The notes under the pieces: generated by a model
What the model was told of the DNA's origin: nothing
Database searches by the model: none
What the model saw: only the letters and a program-made list of their open reading frames with translations
In this document: positions 1 through 7,867 of the stretch, piece by piece
How the letters are laid out: each line of letters opens with the position of its first letter
Position numbering within the stretch: position 1 is the stretch's first letter
Translations under genes and position numbers: made by a program
Assembly: GCF_019456655.1 (NCBI RefSeq)
Contig: NZ_CP080332.1
Span: 558,001-622,000, forward strand
Origin: Mycolicibacterium diernhoferi
Lineage (GTDB): Bacteria > Actinomycetota > Actinomycetes > Mycobacteriales > Mycobacteriaceae
Direction: 5' to 3'
Length of the DNA: 64,000 bases

Positions 1-1121
1 CCGACACCCCGTTCAGCAACGTCGGCAACGGGTACCCGGACGCGCCGCTCGCCGTCGACGAGTCCACCCGCATCCGACTGCCCTGGCGCCCGGGTGTGGA
101 TGCGGTGATCGCCGATCTGACCGGTCCGGACGGTGCGCCGCTGGAGCTCTCCCCGCGCGCCGCCGTGCAGTCCCTGGCCGCCCGTTACACCGAGCTGAAT
201 CTGGAACCGGTCCTCGGCTTCGAATACGAGCTCTGGTTGTTCCGCGACGGACCGCAGGGGCGGACCCCGCTGGGCCGCACCGAGAATGCCTACAGCCTCA
301 CCCGGAACGCCGAAATCCACGACCTCACCATGGAATTCGTCTCGCGGATGGATCAGGTCGGCATCGAGGTCGAAATGGTGCACGGCGAGCTCGGGCCCGG
401 ATTCTTCGAGTTCACCCTGGCGCCACGGCCGGCGGTGCAGGCCTGCGACGCCGCGGTGCGGGCCCGCCAGTACCTGCGCGATCTGTGCGCCGAGCGCGGA
501 CTGCACGCCAGCTTCATGGCCAAGCCCTACGCCGACAAGTCCGGCGCGGGCGGCCATGTGCACTCCAGCCTGACCCGCGACGGGGTGAATGTCTTCACCG
601 ACGGTGACCGCGCACTCAGCGCGCAGGCCGAACACTATCTCGCCGGCCTGATCGCCACCATGGCCGATGTGTCGCTGCTGTTCAACCCGTATGTCAACTC
701 CTACAAGCGGATCGACCCGGAGATGTACACCCCGTGCACGGCGACGTGGGGCGATGACGACCGCTCGACAGCCTGCCGGTTGATCCTCGGCAACCCCGGA
801 TCCGCCCGGGTCGAACACCGCCGTCCCGGGGCCGACGCCAACCCCTACCTGGTGGCCGCCGCACTGCTGGCCGGTGGTCTGCACGGACTGCAGGAGCGGC
901 TCACATTGCCGGCCGCCGACGCCGAACCCGCGCCGCTGCCCGGCGATCTGAGTGCGGCGCTGACGAACTTCGAGAACGCGTTGTGGCTGAACGACATGCT
1001 GGGCAAGAACTTCTGCACCTCCTACGCCGCGACCCGGCGGGCCGAACTCGAGCGTTATGAGACCTGGTTGAAGACGACCATCACAGAGTGGGAAACCGCA
1101 CGGCATCTGGAGCACCAATGA
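1..1121 (+). CDS. Glutamine synthetase-like gamma-glutamyl ligase, 5' end cut by window
   Basis: The frame is open from the window edge (first full codon at 3) to TGA at 1121, so the start and most of the N-terminal beta-grasp domain lie outside; about 372 codons are visible. What remains is a type-I glutamine synthetase catalytic domain: FEYELWLF near 220, ELGPGFFEF near 390, GGHVH near 550, NSYKR near 696 and EHRRPGADANPY near 812. These enzymes make a gamma-glutamyl-phosphate that is attacked by ammonia or an amine. A second paralogue follows with a 4-bp ATGA overlap and a PuuD-like hydrolase lies 5 kb downstream, so an amine rather than ammonia is the likelier acceptor (compare PuuA and GlnA3/GlnA4-type enzymes). 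The substrate cannot be read from the sequence. Family certain, substrate inferred. Confidence 0.9.
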   Translation, partial: DTPFSNVGNGYPDAPLAVDESTRIRLPWRPGVDAVIADLTGPDGAPLELSPRAAVQSLAARYTELNLEPVLGFEYELWLFRDGPQGRTPLGRTENAYSLTRNAEIHDLTMEFVSRMDQVGIEVEMVHGELGPGFFEFTLAPRPAVQACDAAVRARQYLRDLCAERGLHASFMAKPYADKSGAGGHVHSSLTRDGVNVFTDGDRALSAQAEHYLAGLIATMADVSLLFNPYVNSYKRIDPEMYTPCTATWGDDDRSTACRLILGNPGSARVEHRRPGADANPYLVAAALLAGGLHGLQERLTLPAADAEPAPLPGDLSAALTNFENALWLNDMLGKNFCTSYAATRRAELERYETWLKTTITEWETARHLEHQ

Positions 1122-2518
1122 GCGAAGCCCGCGAAGCTCGTATGAACACCAACACCGCTCACCTCGACCTCGCCGAGTTCGACGACCTCGTCGGCCGCGG
1201 TGAGATCGATACGGTCATCTGCGCGGCACCCGACCCCTACGGTCGCCTGGTCGGCAAGCGGCTGACCGTCCAGGCATTCCGGTCGTTGGGCCTCAACGGT
1301 GAGGGCATCAACGCCAGCAGCTTCGTGTTCGCCGTCGACCTGGAGATGAACCCGCTGGACCTGCCGGTGTCCAGCGCGGCCAACGGCTGGGCCGACATCC
1401 GGCTGGTTCCGGATCTGTCGACCATGCGTCGGGTGCCCTGGGAACCCAATGTGGCACTGGTGATCTGCGATGCGTACCAGGGCGACCGCGACGAACTGCT
1501 GCCGGTGGCACCGCGCACCATCCTGCGCCGCCAGATCGAACGCGCCCAGCAGCACGGGCTGCGGTTCCAGTTCGCCTCGGAGCTGGAGTTCTTCCTGGCC
1601 GCCACCCCGCCGCGGGAGGCCTGGGAGCGCGGCTACCAGGACCTGAAGATGATGTCGGACTACCGCTCGGACTACCAGATGATCCAAGCCGGCCGTGACG
1701 ACTGGTTCATCTCCCGAATCCGCAACCAGATGCCCGATTTCGGGGTGCCCGTCGAGTCCTCCAAACCGGAGTGGGGCCTCGGGCAGCAGGAAGTCACCCT
1801 GGATTACTGCGACACCATGGAAATGGCCGACCGGCACGTGCTGTTCAAGTACGGCATCAAACAGCTCGCGACGCAGGCCGATCTGACGGTCACCTTCATG
1901 GCCAAACCCAAGATCGACGAGGTCGGCTCGTCCTGCCACCTGCACGTCAGCATGTGGTCCGACGGCAAGAGCATGTGCTGGACCGACGGCCCGGACGGGC
2001 CGATGTCCGAGCAGTTCGGCTCGTTCGTGGCAGGCCAGCTGCGCCACGCCGCCGACATGACCCTGATGTTCGCTCCGACGGTCAACTCCTACAAGCGGTT
2101 CCAGCCGGACCAGTTCGCCGGGACGGCCATCGCGCTCGGCAACGACAACCGGTCGTGTGCCTTCCGACTGGTCGGCCACGGGCCGTCCTACCGGGTGGAG
2201 AACCGGATCCCGGGGGCCGACGTGAACCCGTACTACGCCTACTCCGCCACCATCGCGGCCGGGCTGGACGGTATCGAGCAGCAGCTGCCGAGGCCGGACA
2301 TCCTGGATGGCAACGCCTGGACCCGGGACGGTGTCGGACTGGTGCCCACCTCACTGCACCGTGCGCTGGATCTGTTCGCAGAGAACAAGATGGTGCGCAG
2401 CGCCTTCGGCGACGAGGTGTTCGAGCACCTGCTGGCCTCCAGTCAGGCCGAACTGCTGGCCTACGACTCGCACACCGTCACCGACTGGGAGACCCGCCGG
2501 TACTACGAGCGCGTCTGA
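1118..2518 (+). CDS. Glutamine synthetase-like gamma-glutamyl ligase (second paralogue)
   Basis: Full-length type-I glutamine synthetase fold of 466 aa. I start at the ATG overlapping the upstream TGA (ATGA at 1118); a longer GTG at 1088 would run back into the upstream gene, and an internal ATG at 1142 is a shorter alternative. Catalytic-domain landmarks are ASELEFFL, VESSKPEWGLGQQEVTLDY, SSCHLH, NSYKR and ENRIPGADVNPY. Tight coupling to the first ligase suggests a hetero-oligomer or two enzymes with different amine acceptors. The pair resembles glutamine synthetase-like proteins that gamma-glutamylate polyamines or ethanolamine in actinomycetes more than nitrogen-assimilating GlnA1, but this is inference from context. 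Followed after 45 bp by an alpha/beta hydrolase on the same strand. Confidence 0.92.
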   Translation: MSEAREARMNTNTAHLDLAEFDDLVGRGEIDTVICAAPDPYGRLVGKRLTVQAFRSLGLNGEGINASSFVFAVDLEMNPLDLPVSSAANGWADIRLVPDLSTMRRVPWEPNVALVICDAYQGDRDELLPVAPRTILRRQIERAQQHGLRFQFASELEFFLAATPPREAWERGYQDLKMMSDYRSDYQMIQAGRDDWFISRIRNQMPDFGVPVESSKPEWGLGQQEVTLDYCDTMEMADRHVLFKYGIKQLATQADLTVTFMAKPKIDEVGSSCHLHVSMWSDGKSMCWTDGPDGPMSEQFGSFVAGQLRHAADMTLMFAPTVNSYKRFQPDQFAGTAIALGNDNRSCAFRLVGHGPSYRVENRIPGADVNPYYAYSATIAAGLDGIEQQLPRPDILDGNAWTRDGVGLVPTSLHRALDLFAENKMVRSAFGDEVFEHLLASSQAELLAYDSHTVTDWETRRYYERV

Positions 2519-2563
2519 TCCCCGATACCACTCCACCACTGCTCATGAACAAGGAAGTGCCGC

Positions 2564-3520
2564 ATGCCCATTGATCCGATCGCCCAGAAGATGCTCGACG
2601 ACGCCAAGGCGTCGGGACGTCCGAACGCGCACCTCCTTCCGGTGCCCGTCGCCCGGGAGAACTTCGAGAACACCTTCGGCGCGCTGGCCAAACCGGACAT
2701 CCACCGGGTCGTCGACGTCGAGATCCCCACCCGCGACGGTGTCGGCGTGCCCGGCCGGCTGTACCTGCCCGCCGAGCAGGCCGCCGACCTGCCGCTGGTG
2801 GTCTACTACCACGGCGGCGGCTGGCTGCTGGGCAGCATCGACTCGCACGACGTCGCAACCCGGTTGTTGGCCAACGCCTCCGGTGCCGCGGTGCTGTCGG
2901 TGGGTTACCGGCGCGGACCGGAGTCCCGTTTCCCCACCGCCGTCAACGATGCGGTGGACGCCCTGAACTGGGCGGTGTCGGCGGACTCGGGACTGGGCGT
3001 GGACACCGGGCGGGTCGCCGTCGCCGGGGACAGTGCGGGTGGCAACCTCGCCGCCGCGGTCGCGCTGCACGTGCGCGACTCGATTCGTCGAGGGGATGGC
3101 GGCCCGCAGCTGCGCCACCAGCTGCTCGTCTACCCGGTGACGACCACCGACCTGGCGCGCGGAATGGATCCGGCCTACGACGGGGTGATGCTGGAGCGCG
3201 ACGAGCTGCAGTGGCATCAGGACAACTACCTGGCGGATCCGTCCGCCGCGGCCGATCCACTGGTCAACATGCTGGACGCCGAACTGGCCGGGCTGCCCGA
3301 CGCCACGGTGATCCTCGCCGAATGCGATCCCATCCGTCCGCAGGGCGAGTTGTACGCCAAAGCGCTTGCCGCAGCGGGTGTCGCCGTCGAGACCCATGAG
3401 ACCCCCGGCATGGTGCACGGCTTCTTCGGTCTGGACGAGGTGTTCCCGACCGCCGGCGGGGCGATGACCTTCGCCGGTGAGCGGCTGGCCGCTGCGCTGG
3501 CGACGGGTGCGCACCGATGA
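2564..3520 (+). CDS. Alpha/beta hydrolase, hormone-sensitive lipase (HSL) type
   Basis: A 318-aa esterase/lipase of the HSL (Lip) family. The oxyanion-hole motif HGGG is at residues 83-86, the nucleophile elbow GDSAG puts the catalytic serine at 157, the acid is Asp255 (AECDP) and the histidine is His285 (GMVHGF), so the triad is intact. An AAGGAAG Shine-Dalgarno lies ahead of ATG 2564. It probably hydrolyses an ester, or an amide/lactone, made in the surrounding catabolic pathway; a Baeyer-Villiger-type monooxygenase 0.9 kb downstream would produce such an ester. No signal peptide, so cytoplasmic. Overlaps the next SDR gene by 4 bp. Confidence 0.92.
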   Translation: MPIDPIAQKMLDDAKASGRPNAHLLPVPVARENFENTFGALAKPDIHRVVDVEIPTRDGVGVPGRLYLPAEQAADLPLVVYYHGGGWLLGSIDSHDVATRLLANASGAAVLSVGYRRGPESRFPTAVNDAVDALNWAVSADSGLGVDTGRVAVAGDSAGGNLAAAVALHVRDSIRRGDGGPQLRHQLLVYPVTTTDLARGMDPAYDGVMLERDELQWHQDNYLADPSAAADPLVNMLDAELAGLPDATVILAECDPIRPQGELYAKALAAAGVAVETHETPGMVHGFFGLDEVFPTAGGAMTFAGERLAAALATGAHR

Positions 3521-4245
3521 GCCTGACCGCACTCGTCACCGGGGCCGGCGGCGGCATCGGGCTGGCCACGGTCGTCCGGCTGGCCGCCGACGGGGTCGAC
3601 GTCATCGCCACCGACGTGAAACCGCAGTCTCCCGAGTTGCCGGCCGGTGTGCGGTATGTGCCGTTCGATCTGCTCAAGGGTGACCCGGCGGTGCTGCTGG
3701 GCAACCTCGACGGTAGGCCACTGGACTATCTGGTCAATGCCGCCGGTCTGGCCCTGTTCGACCGGGACGGCTCGGTGCTCGACACCGACGAAGCGGTCTG
3801 GACGGCCACCCTCGGGGTCAACCTGCACGCGCTACGGCATCTGACGGTCGCCGCCGTGCCGCTGCTGCGCCAGGGCCGCGGCCGCAGCATCGTCAACGTG
3901 GCCAGTACCGCGGGGCTGCGCGGGATGGACTCCCCGCTGGACGCCTATCAGGTCAGCAAGGCCGCCGTGGTGTCGCTCTCGCAGAGTCTTGCCCTGCAGC
4001 TGGGGCCGGAGGGGATCCGCTGCAACACGGTGTGCCCGGGTGCCATCCTCACGCCGATGATCGAGCCGCTGTATCAGGAGAATCCGGACCGGCGCACCAA
4101 TATGGAACAGCGCACCCCGCTGCGCAGGCTGGGACTGCCCGAGGACATCGCCAACGCCATCGCATTCCTGCTGTCCGAGCAGGCATCGTTCATCACCGCA
4201 ACGGATTTGGTGGTCGATGGCGGCTGGATCGCGCAGATCAGGTAA
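3517..4245 (+). CDS. Short-chain dehydrogenase/reductase (SDR)
   Basis: A 242-aa classical SDR: cofactor motif TGAGGGIG at residues 7-14, NAAG in the middle strand, the active-site Ser in VASTAG and the YQVSK catalytic Tyr/Lys pair, followed by the usual CPGAILTPM segment and a C-terminal VVDGGW. It should oxidise a secondary alcohol or reduce a ketone with NAD(P). Its ATG overlaps the hydrolase stop (ATGA), so the two are co-translated. An alcohol-to-ketone step feeding the downstream Baeyer-Villiger-type monooxygenase would make a coherent route (alcohol, ketone, ester, hydrolysis), but this is inference. Last gene of the first operon segment; a separate promoter follows. Confidence 0.92.
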   Translation: MSLTALVTGAGGGIGLATVVRLAADGVDVIATDVKPQSPELPAGVRYVPFDLLKGDPAVLLGNLDGRPLDYLVNAAGLALFDRDGSVLDTDEAVWTATLGVNLHALRHLTVAAVPLLRQGRGRSIVNVASTAGLRGMDSPLDAYQVSKAAVVSLSQSLALQLGPEGIRCNTVCPGAILTPMIEPLYQENPDRRTNMEQRTPLRRLGLPEDIANAIAFLLSEQASFITATDLVVDGGWIAQIR

Positions 4246-4271
4246 CCACTGGTGCGCCGACCCGGCACCTA

Positions 4272-4300
4272 TTGACAACCCCGTTTAAGGTCTAAATAAT
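4272..4300 (+). promoter_or_regulatory. Sigma-A-type promoter for the BVMO-whiB-amidotransferase genes
   Basis: TTGACA at 4272-4277, a 17-nt spacer, then AATAAT at 4295-4300, a near-consensus SigA promoter. It lies in the only sizeable gap between the SDR and the monooxygenase gene and points at the latter. Confidence 0.6.
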
Positions 4301-4328
4301 GAGCCTATAGACATTAAATGTCTGGCTC
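4301..4328. promoter_or_regulatory. Perfect palindrome at predicted transcription start (operator candidate)
   Basis: AGACATT-A-AATGTCT (4309-4323) is a perfect inverted repeat. It is flanked by a second matching pair, GAGCC (4301-4305) and GGCTC (4324-4328), with a 3-nt offset on the left arm. It begins one base after the -10 hexamer, the classic place for a repressor operator; as RNA it could also form a 5'-leader hairpin. No regulator gene of a matching family is adjacent. Confidence 0.5.
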
Positions 4329-4369
4329 AGACCACCGGCACCGACCGATCACTCATGAGGAGAACACCG

Positions 4370-5839
4370 ATGAACGCTTCCGTCCGTATGACGCCCCGGG
4401 TGGCGATCATCGGTGCCGGCTTCAGCGGCATCGCGGCTGCGGTCGCACTGCAGCGCAAGGGCATCGATGACTTCGTCATCTTCGAGCAGGCGCCGGGCCT
4501 CGGCGGGACATGGTGGCACAACCGGTATCCCGGAGCAGAGGTCGATCTCGAGTCGCACATCTACTCGTTCTCCTTCGAGCGGCACGACTGGACCCGCACC
4601 CACGCCGACTGGCGTGAACTGCAGGGCTACCTGGAAGGCGTCGCGCAGAAGTGGGACCTGCCGCGCCGCATCCGGTTCAACGAGACGGTGCAGGACGTGT
4701 CGTGGTCGGACACCAACCACACCTACACGGTGACCACCTCCACCGGCGAGGACCACGGCAGTTTCACCGCCGTCATCAGTGCGGTCGGATTCCTGAACAT
4801 TCCCGTGGTGCCGCCGTTCGCCCGGGGTGACCACGACTTCGAAGGCGCGATGTGCCACACGTCGCGCTGGATCGAGGGGCTGGACATGACCGGCAAGAAG
4901 GTCGGTGTGGTGGGCACCGGATCGTCGGCGGTTCAGATCGTCACCGAGGCCGAGAAGGTTGCGTCGGAGGTGAAGATCTTCCAGCTGGAGCCGAACTGGA
5001 TCCTGCCCAAGGAAAGTCGCGACTTCACGCCGGCCGAGCGGCGCCTCAACCGCAACCCGCTGGTGTATGCCTGGCGCCGGTTCAAGCTCTACTACGAGTA
5101 CGACACGCGTCAGCTGACCTCCGGGCACGCCCGCGCCGATGGCAAGGCCAACCGGTCGCGGCGGGAGAAGTCGCTGGCCTTCCTGCGCCGTGAACTCGGT
5201 TCGCGGCCGGACCTGATGGAACTGGCCACGCCGACGTTCGCATTCGAGGCCAGGCGCACGGTGCTCAGCGACACGTATTACGCCGCGCTGCGCAACCCGA
5301 AGGTCGCGTTGGTGCCGCATGGCGTGAAGGGGCTCACCAAGACCGGTGCGATCGACGCCAACGGCGATGAGCACGAGCTGGACATCATCGTGATGGCAAC
5401 AGGTTTCGACGCCGCCAACTACCTGGGCAACTATGAGGTGCATGGACAGCGTGGCACCGAACTGCACAGCGCCTGGCAGGGTGAACCCGAGGCGTTCCTG
5501 GGCATGATGGTGCCGGGCTTCCCGAACTTCTTCATCATGTACGGACCCAACACCAACTCGGTGCCGCTGGTCTCGTTCTACGAGGCGCAGGGCGGGTTCG
5601 CCGCCGGCCTCATCGCGCGCGCCGCCAAGAAGGGCAAGACCGTCATCGATGTCCGGCGCTCGGCCTTCGTCATCTACAACGATCTCATCCAGGCGCAGCT
5701 GGCCAAGACGGTCTGGGCCACCACGAGTAACTATTTCCAGTCCGGGACCGGAAAGATCGTGTCGCAATGGCCTTTCGGCGCCACTCCGTACATCCTCGGC
5801 ACGAAGCTGCTGCGCCGGATCGCAGTTCGCCTGTCCTGA
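4370..5839 (+). CDS. Flavin-containing Baeyer-Villiger-type monooxygenase
   Basis: A 489-aa FAD/NADPH monooxygenase. The FAD-binding GAGFSG is near the N-terminus and the NADPH-binding GTGSSA near residue 180. Between them FEGAMCHTSRW matches the Baeyer-Villiger signature FxGxxxHxxxW exactly, and an ATG motif (MATGFDAANY) sits in the second half. I choose ATG 4370 over 4355 because GAGGAGA lies 7 nt upstream of it. It should insert oxygen next to a ketone (or at N or S) using NADPH and O2. It heads a unit with whiB-like and amidotransferase genes. The ketone substrate is unknown; the nearby SDR could supply it. Confidence 0.92.
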   Translation: MNASVRMTPRVAIIGAGFSGIAAAVALQRKGIDDFVIFEQAPGLGGTWWHNRYPGAEVDLESHIYSFSFERHDWTRTHADWRELQGYLEGVAQKWDLPRRIRFNETVQDVSWSDTNHTYTVTTSTGEDHGSFTAVISAVGFLNIPVVPPFARGDHDFEGAMCHTSRWIEGLDMTGKKVGVVGTGSSAVQIVTEAEKVASEVKIFQLEPNWILPKESRDFTPAERRLNRNPLVYAWRRFKLYYEYDTRQLTSGHARADGKANRSRREKSLAFLRRELGSRPDLMELATPTFAFEARRTVLSDTYYAALRNPKVALVPHGVKGLTKTGAIDANGDEHELDIIVMATGFDAANYLGNYEVHGQRGTELHSAWQGEPEAFLGMMVPGFPNFFIMYGPNTNSVPLVSFYEAQGGFAAGLIARAAKKGKTVIDVRRSAFVIYNDLIQAQLAKTVWATTSNYFQSGTGKIVSQWPFGATPYILGTKLLRRIAVRLS

Positions 5840-5845
5840 GGCACC

Positions 5846-6127
5846 ATGTCGACCGGGAACTGGGCTGAGGAGGCACGCTGCCGCACCGCGGATCCGGACC
5901 TGTTCTTCCATCCGGACGGGGAACGGGCCGGTGCCCGCGCCGAACGGCTGCGGCGGGCCCGGCTGGTCTGCGCAGCGTGCCCGGTCGCCCGGCAGTGCGC
6001 GGATCACGCCATCAGCAGTCGCGAGGGATTCGGCATCTGGGGCGGGCTGTCCGAGGACGAGCGCATCGGGCGACTACTCGCCGACGGTGCCCGCCCGCGC
6101 GGCCGATCTGTTCATCTCACACGGTAG
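5846..6127 (+). CDS. WhiB-like iron-sulfur transcription factor
   Basis: A 93-aa Wbl protein, an actinobacteria-specific [4Fe-4S] redox-sensing regulator. Four cysteines occur in the family pattern: one in ARCRTADPDLFF, then CAACPVARQC, followed by the GIWGG turn. The C-terminus is short and basic (RPRGRSVHLTR), as expected for the DNA-contacting tail. It begins 6 nt after the monooxygenase stop and 13 nt before the amidotransferase start, so it is probably co-transcribed with two catabolic enzymes. That is unusual: most wbl genes stand alone. It may tune the operon to redox or nitric-oxide state, but no target site is evident. Which WhiB subgroup it belongs to is not clear. Confidence 0.92.
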   Translation: MSTGNWAEEARCRTADPDLFFHPDGERAGARAERLRRARLVCAACPVARQCADHAISSREGFGIWGGLSEDERIGRLLADGARPRGRSVHLTR

Positions 6128-6140
6128 TTAGGAGCTCGAG

Positions 6141-6869
6141 TTGGCGTCCAAGCCTGTCATCGCCGTCACCATCGCCGGCCGGGAACTTCCCGCAATGGTG
6201 CACTGGCGCTTGATGTTCGAAGGGCTGTCGCAGTGCGGCGCGATCCCGGTGGCGATCGACTGCGGGGAGACTCCGATTGAGATCGCCATGCTGCTGGAAC
6301 AGGTGGACGGGCTGTTGATCAGCGGTGGCGCCGATGTCGATCCCAGCAGGTATGGCGGTGACCCCGAGGACCCCTCGCTGCGCGGGGTGAATTCGGTGCG
6401 TGACGCCAACGAGATCGCCGCGTTCGAGGCGGCCTGGGCGCGCGGGTTGCCCACCCTGGCGATCTGCCGGGGTCTGCAACTGGTCAACGTGGCGCGCGGC
6501 GGGACGCTGTACGCCGACCTGCCCCGGGACTTCGGGACCGCACTGAATCACCGTCTCGGTGAGGAGGCCCTGCTGCAGAGTGCCCACCAGGTCGAGATCG
6601 ATGCGGACAGCCGGCTGGCGCAGTGGATGCAGACCTCCGGCGCTATCTCGGTCAACAGCCAGCACCACCAGGGCATCCGCACGCTGGCGGACGGATTCAC
6701 CGTGGCCGCGCGGGCCACCGACGGGCTGGTCGAAGCCTACGAGTCACTCACCCGTCCCGTCACCGCGATCCAGTGGCACCCCGAGATCAGTTGGCACAAC
6801 GACGATGTGGCACGACGGCTGCTGAGCGGTTTCGTGACCTCCTGCGTGGCACCGGTACCCGCCTACTGA
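6141..6869 (+). CDS. PuuD-like class I glutamine amidotransferase (peptidase C26)
   Basis: A 242-aa peptidase C26 family protein, the family of gamma-glutamyl-GABA hydrolase PuuD. The nucleophile cysteine is in LAICRGLQL, and the catalytic His/Glu pair is in QWHPE near the C-terminus; GGADVDP is a conserved family segment. The start is TTG at 6141, supported by an AGGAG Shine-Dalgarno 6 nt upstream. It should cleave the gamma-glutamyl bond of an oxidised gamma-glutamyl amine, releasing glutamate, which matches the two glutamine synthetase-like ligases at the start of the window: ligase, oxidation, hydrolase is the logic of the Puu pathway. Its end overlaps the convergent thioesterase gene by 7 bp. 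Confidence 0.88.
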   Translation: MASKPVIAVTIAGRELPAMVHWRLMFEGLSQCGAIPVAIDCGETPIEIAMLLEQVDGLLISGGADVDPSRYGGDPEDPSLRGVNSVRDANEIAAFEAAWARGLPTLAICRGLQLVNVARGGTLYADLPRDFGTALNHRLGEEALLQSAHQVEIDADSRLAQWMQTSGAISVNSQHHQGIRTLADGFTVAARATDGLVEAYESLTRPVTAIQWHPEISWHNDDVARRLLSGFVTSCVAPVPAY

Positions 6870-7636
6870 GCGGGTCGGACCGTCAGGATCTGCGAGGTGG
6901 AGCCGATCGGCCCCGTCTCGTCGTGGATGACGCTCTCGGTCAACCCCAGTCCGCCCGGGCCGAACGACACCGTGGTGTCGAATCCCACCCAGCCGCCGCG
7001 CGGCTCGGCGAACAGGTGCGCGGTCAGGTCGATGTTGGGGAAGACCACCTTGGCCGGATCGGCCCGCACGGCCAACCCGTTGGCGATGTCGAGCAGCCCG
7101 ATGGTCGCGGCGGCGGGGCTCACCGCCTCACCGGCGACCAGGCCGATGTCGGTGCGGACCCAGGCCGTCGCCCGCCCGAGCCCGTGCTCCACGCGCCGGA
7201 CCTCGGCGGAGGCGATGAAGCCGCCGCGCCACAGCCCGGACATGTTCCAGGCCGGGATGCCGGCCGGACCGGGGATCGGGGCGGAACCCGAGCCGGCGAG
7301 TTGCGCGGTGTCGAAGCGCCGCATCAGCCAGGCGCGCAGCACCAGCACGTCGCGGCCGGCGTGGCTCAGGGTCGCCTCGACGAGTTCGATGCTGCGCCCG
7401 GGCCGGATGACCCGCACGTCCACGTCGACGTCGGCGACGGGGACCGTCCCGAGGATGTCGTAGGACAGCCGGGCCAGCGGTAACCGATCATCGCGACGGT
7501 GGTCGCGATGCTGTTCCACGGCGTGGGCGAGCAGGCCGATCGACGGAGCGATGTGCTGCTCGGCGGTGTTCCACGCCCCCTGGGTGTGCCCGGTCGCCCG
7601 AAAGCTCGACGCACCGAGCCTTTCGAAGTAATGCAC
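6863..7636 (-). CDS. Acyl-CoA thioesterase-like (hotdog-fold) protein
   Basis: A 257-aa protein of the mycobacterial thioesterase superfamily (double hotdog, TesB/YiiD-like). It starts VHYFERLGASSFRATGHT and carries the family's GAWNTAEQH segment and a C-terminal WVGFDTTVSFGPGGLGLTES half. I place the start at GTG 7636, because the frame further upstream reads low-complexity sequence unlike the family; no strong Shine-Dalgarno is visible, so this start is tentative. It probably hydrolyses or binds acyl-CoA. It converges on the amidotransferase and diverges from the ABC importer; nothing in the sequence ties it firmly to either. Confidence 0.78.
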   Translation of the reverse strand: MHYFERLGASSFRATGHTQGAWNTAEQHIAPSIGLLAHAVEQHRDHRRDDRLPLARLSYDILGTVPVADVDVDVRVIRPGRSIELVEATLSHAGRDVLVLRAWLMRRFDTAQLAGSGSAPIPGPAGIPAWNMSGLWRGGFIASAEVRRVEHGLGRATAWVRTDIGLVAGEAVSPAAATIGLLDIANGLAVRADPAKVVFPNIDLTAHLFAEPRGGWVGFDTTVSFGPGGLGLTESVIHDETGPIGSTSQILTVRPAQ

Positions 7637-7867
7637 CCGACGATGATGCCCGCCCGCCCCCGACACGCCCGAATCGCGGACCGGGGTCTGTGGGCGAATC
7701 CACACCTGCCCTCGTGAGCACCGCCACATCGAGGGCGCGTTGTGCGGTGAATGTGACGGAAGGTTACAGCGAAAAATCTGCCCGATTTGATAGCTGGCTT
7801 GTGCATCCCGAATTCGGCACCGTGTGCCGGTACTCATCACCGCACCAACCGAAGGACTCCGACCGCG
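7637..7867. other. Divergent intergenic region (thioesterase / ABC importer)
   Basis: A 231-bp gap holding the promoters of two divergent genes. A perfect dyad CGGCAC-CGT-GTGCCG (7815-7829) lies about 40 nt before the importer start and may be an operator. No convincing -35/-10 pair and no small gene were found. Confidence 0.35.
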
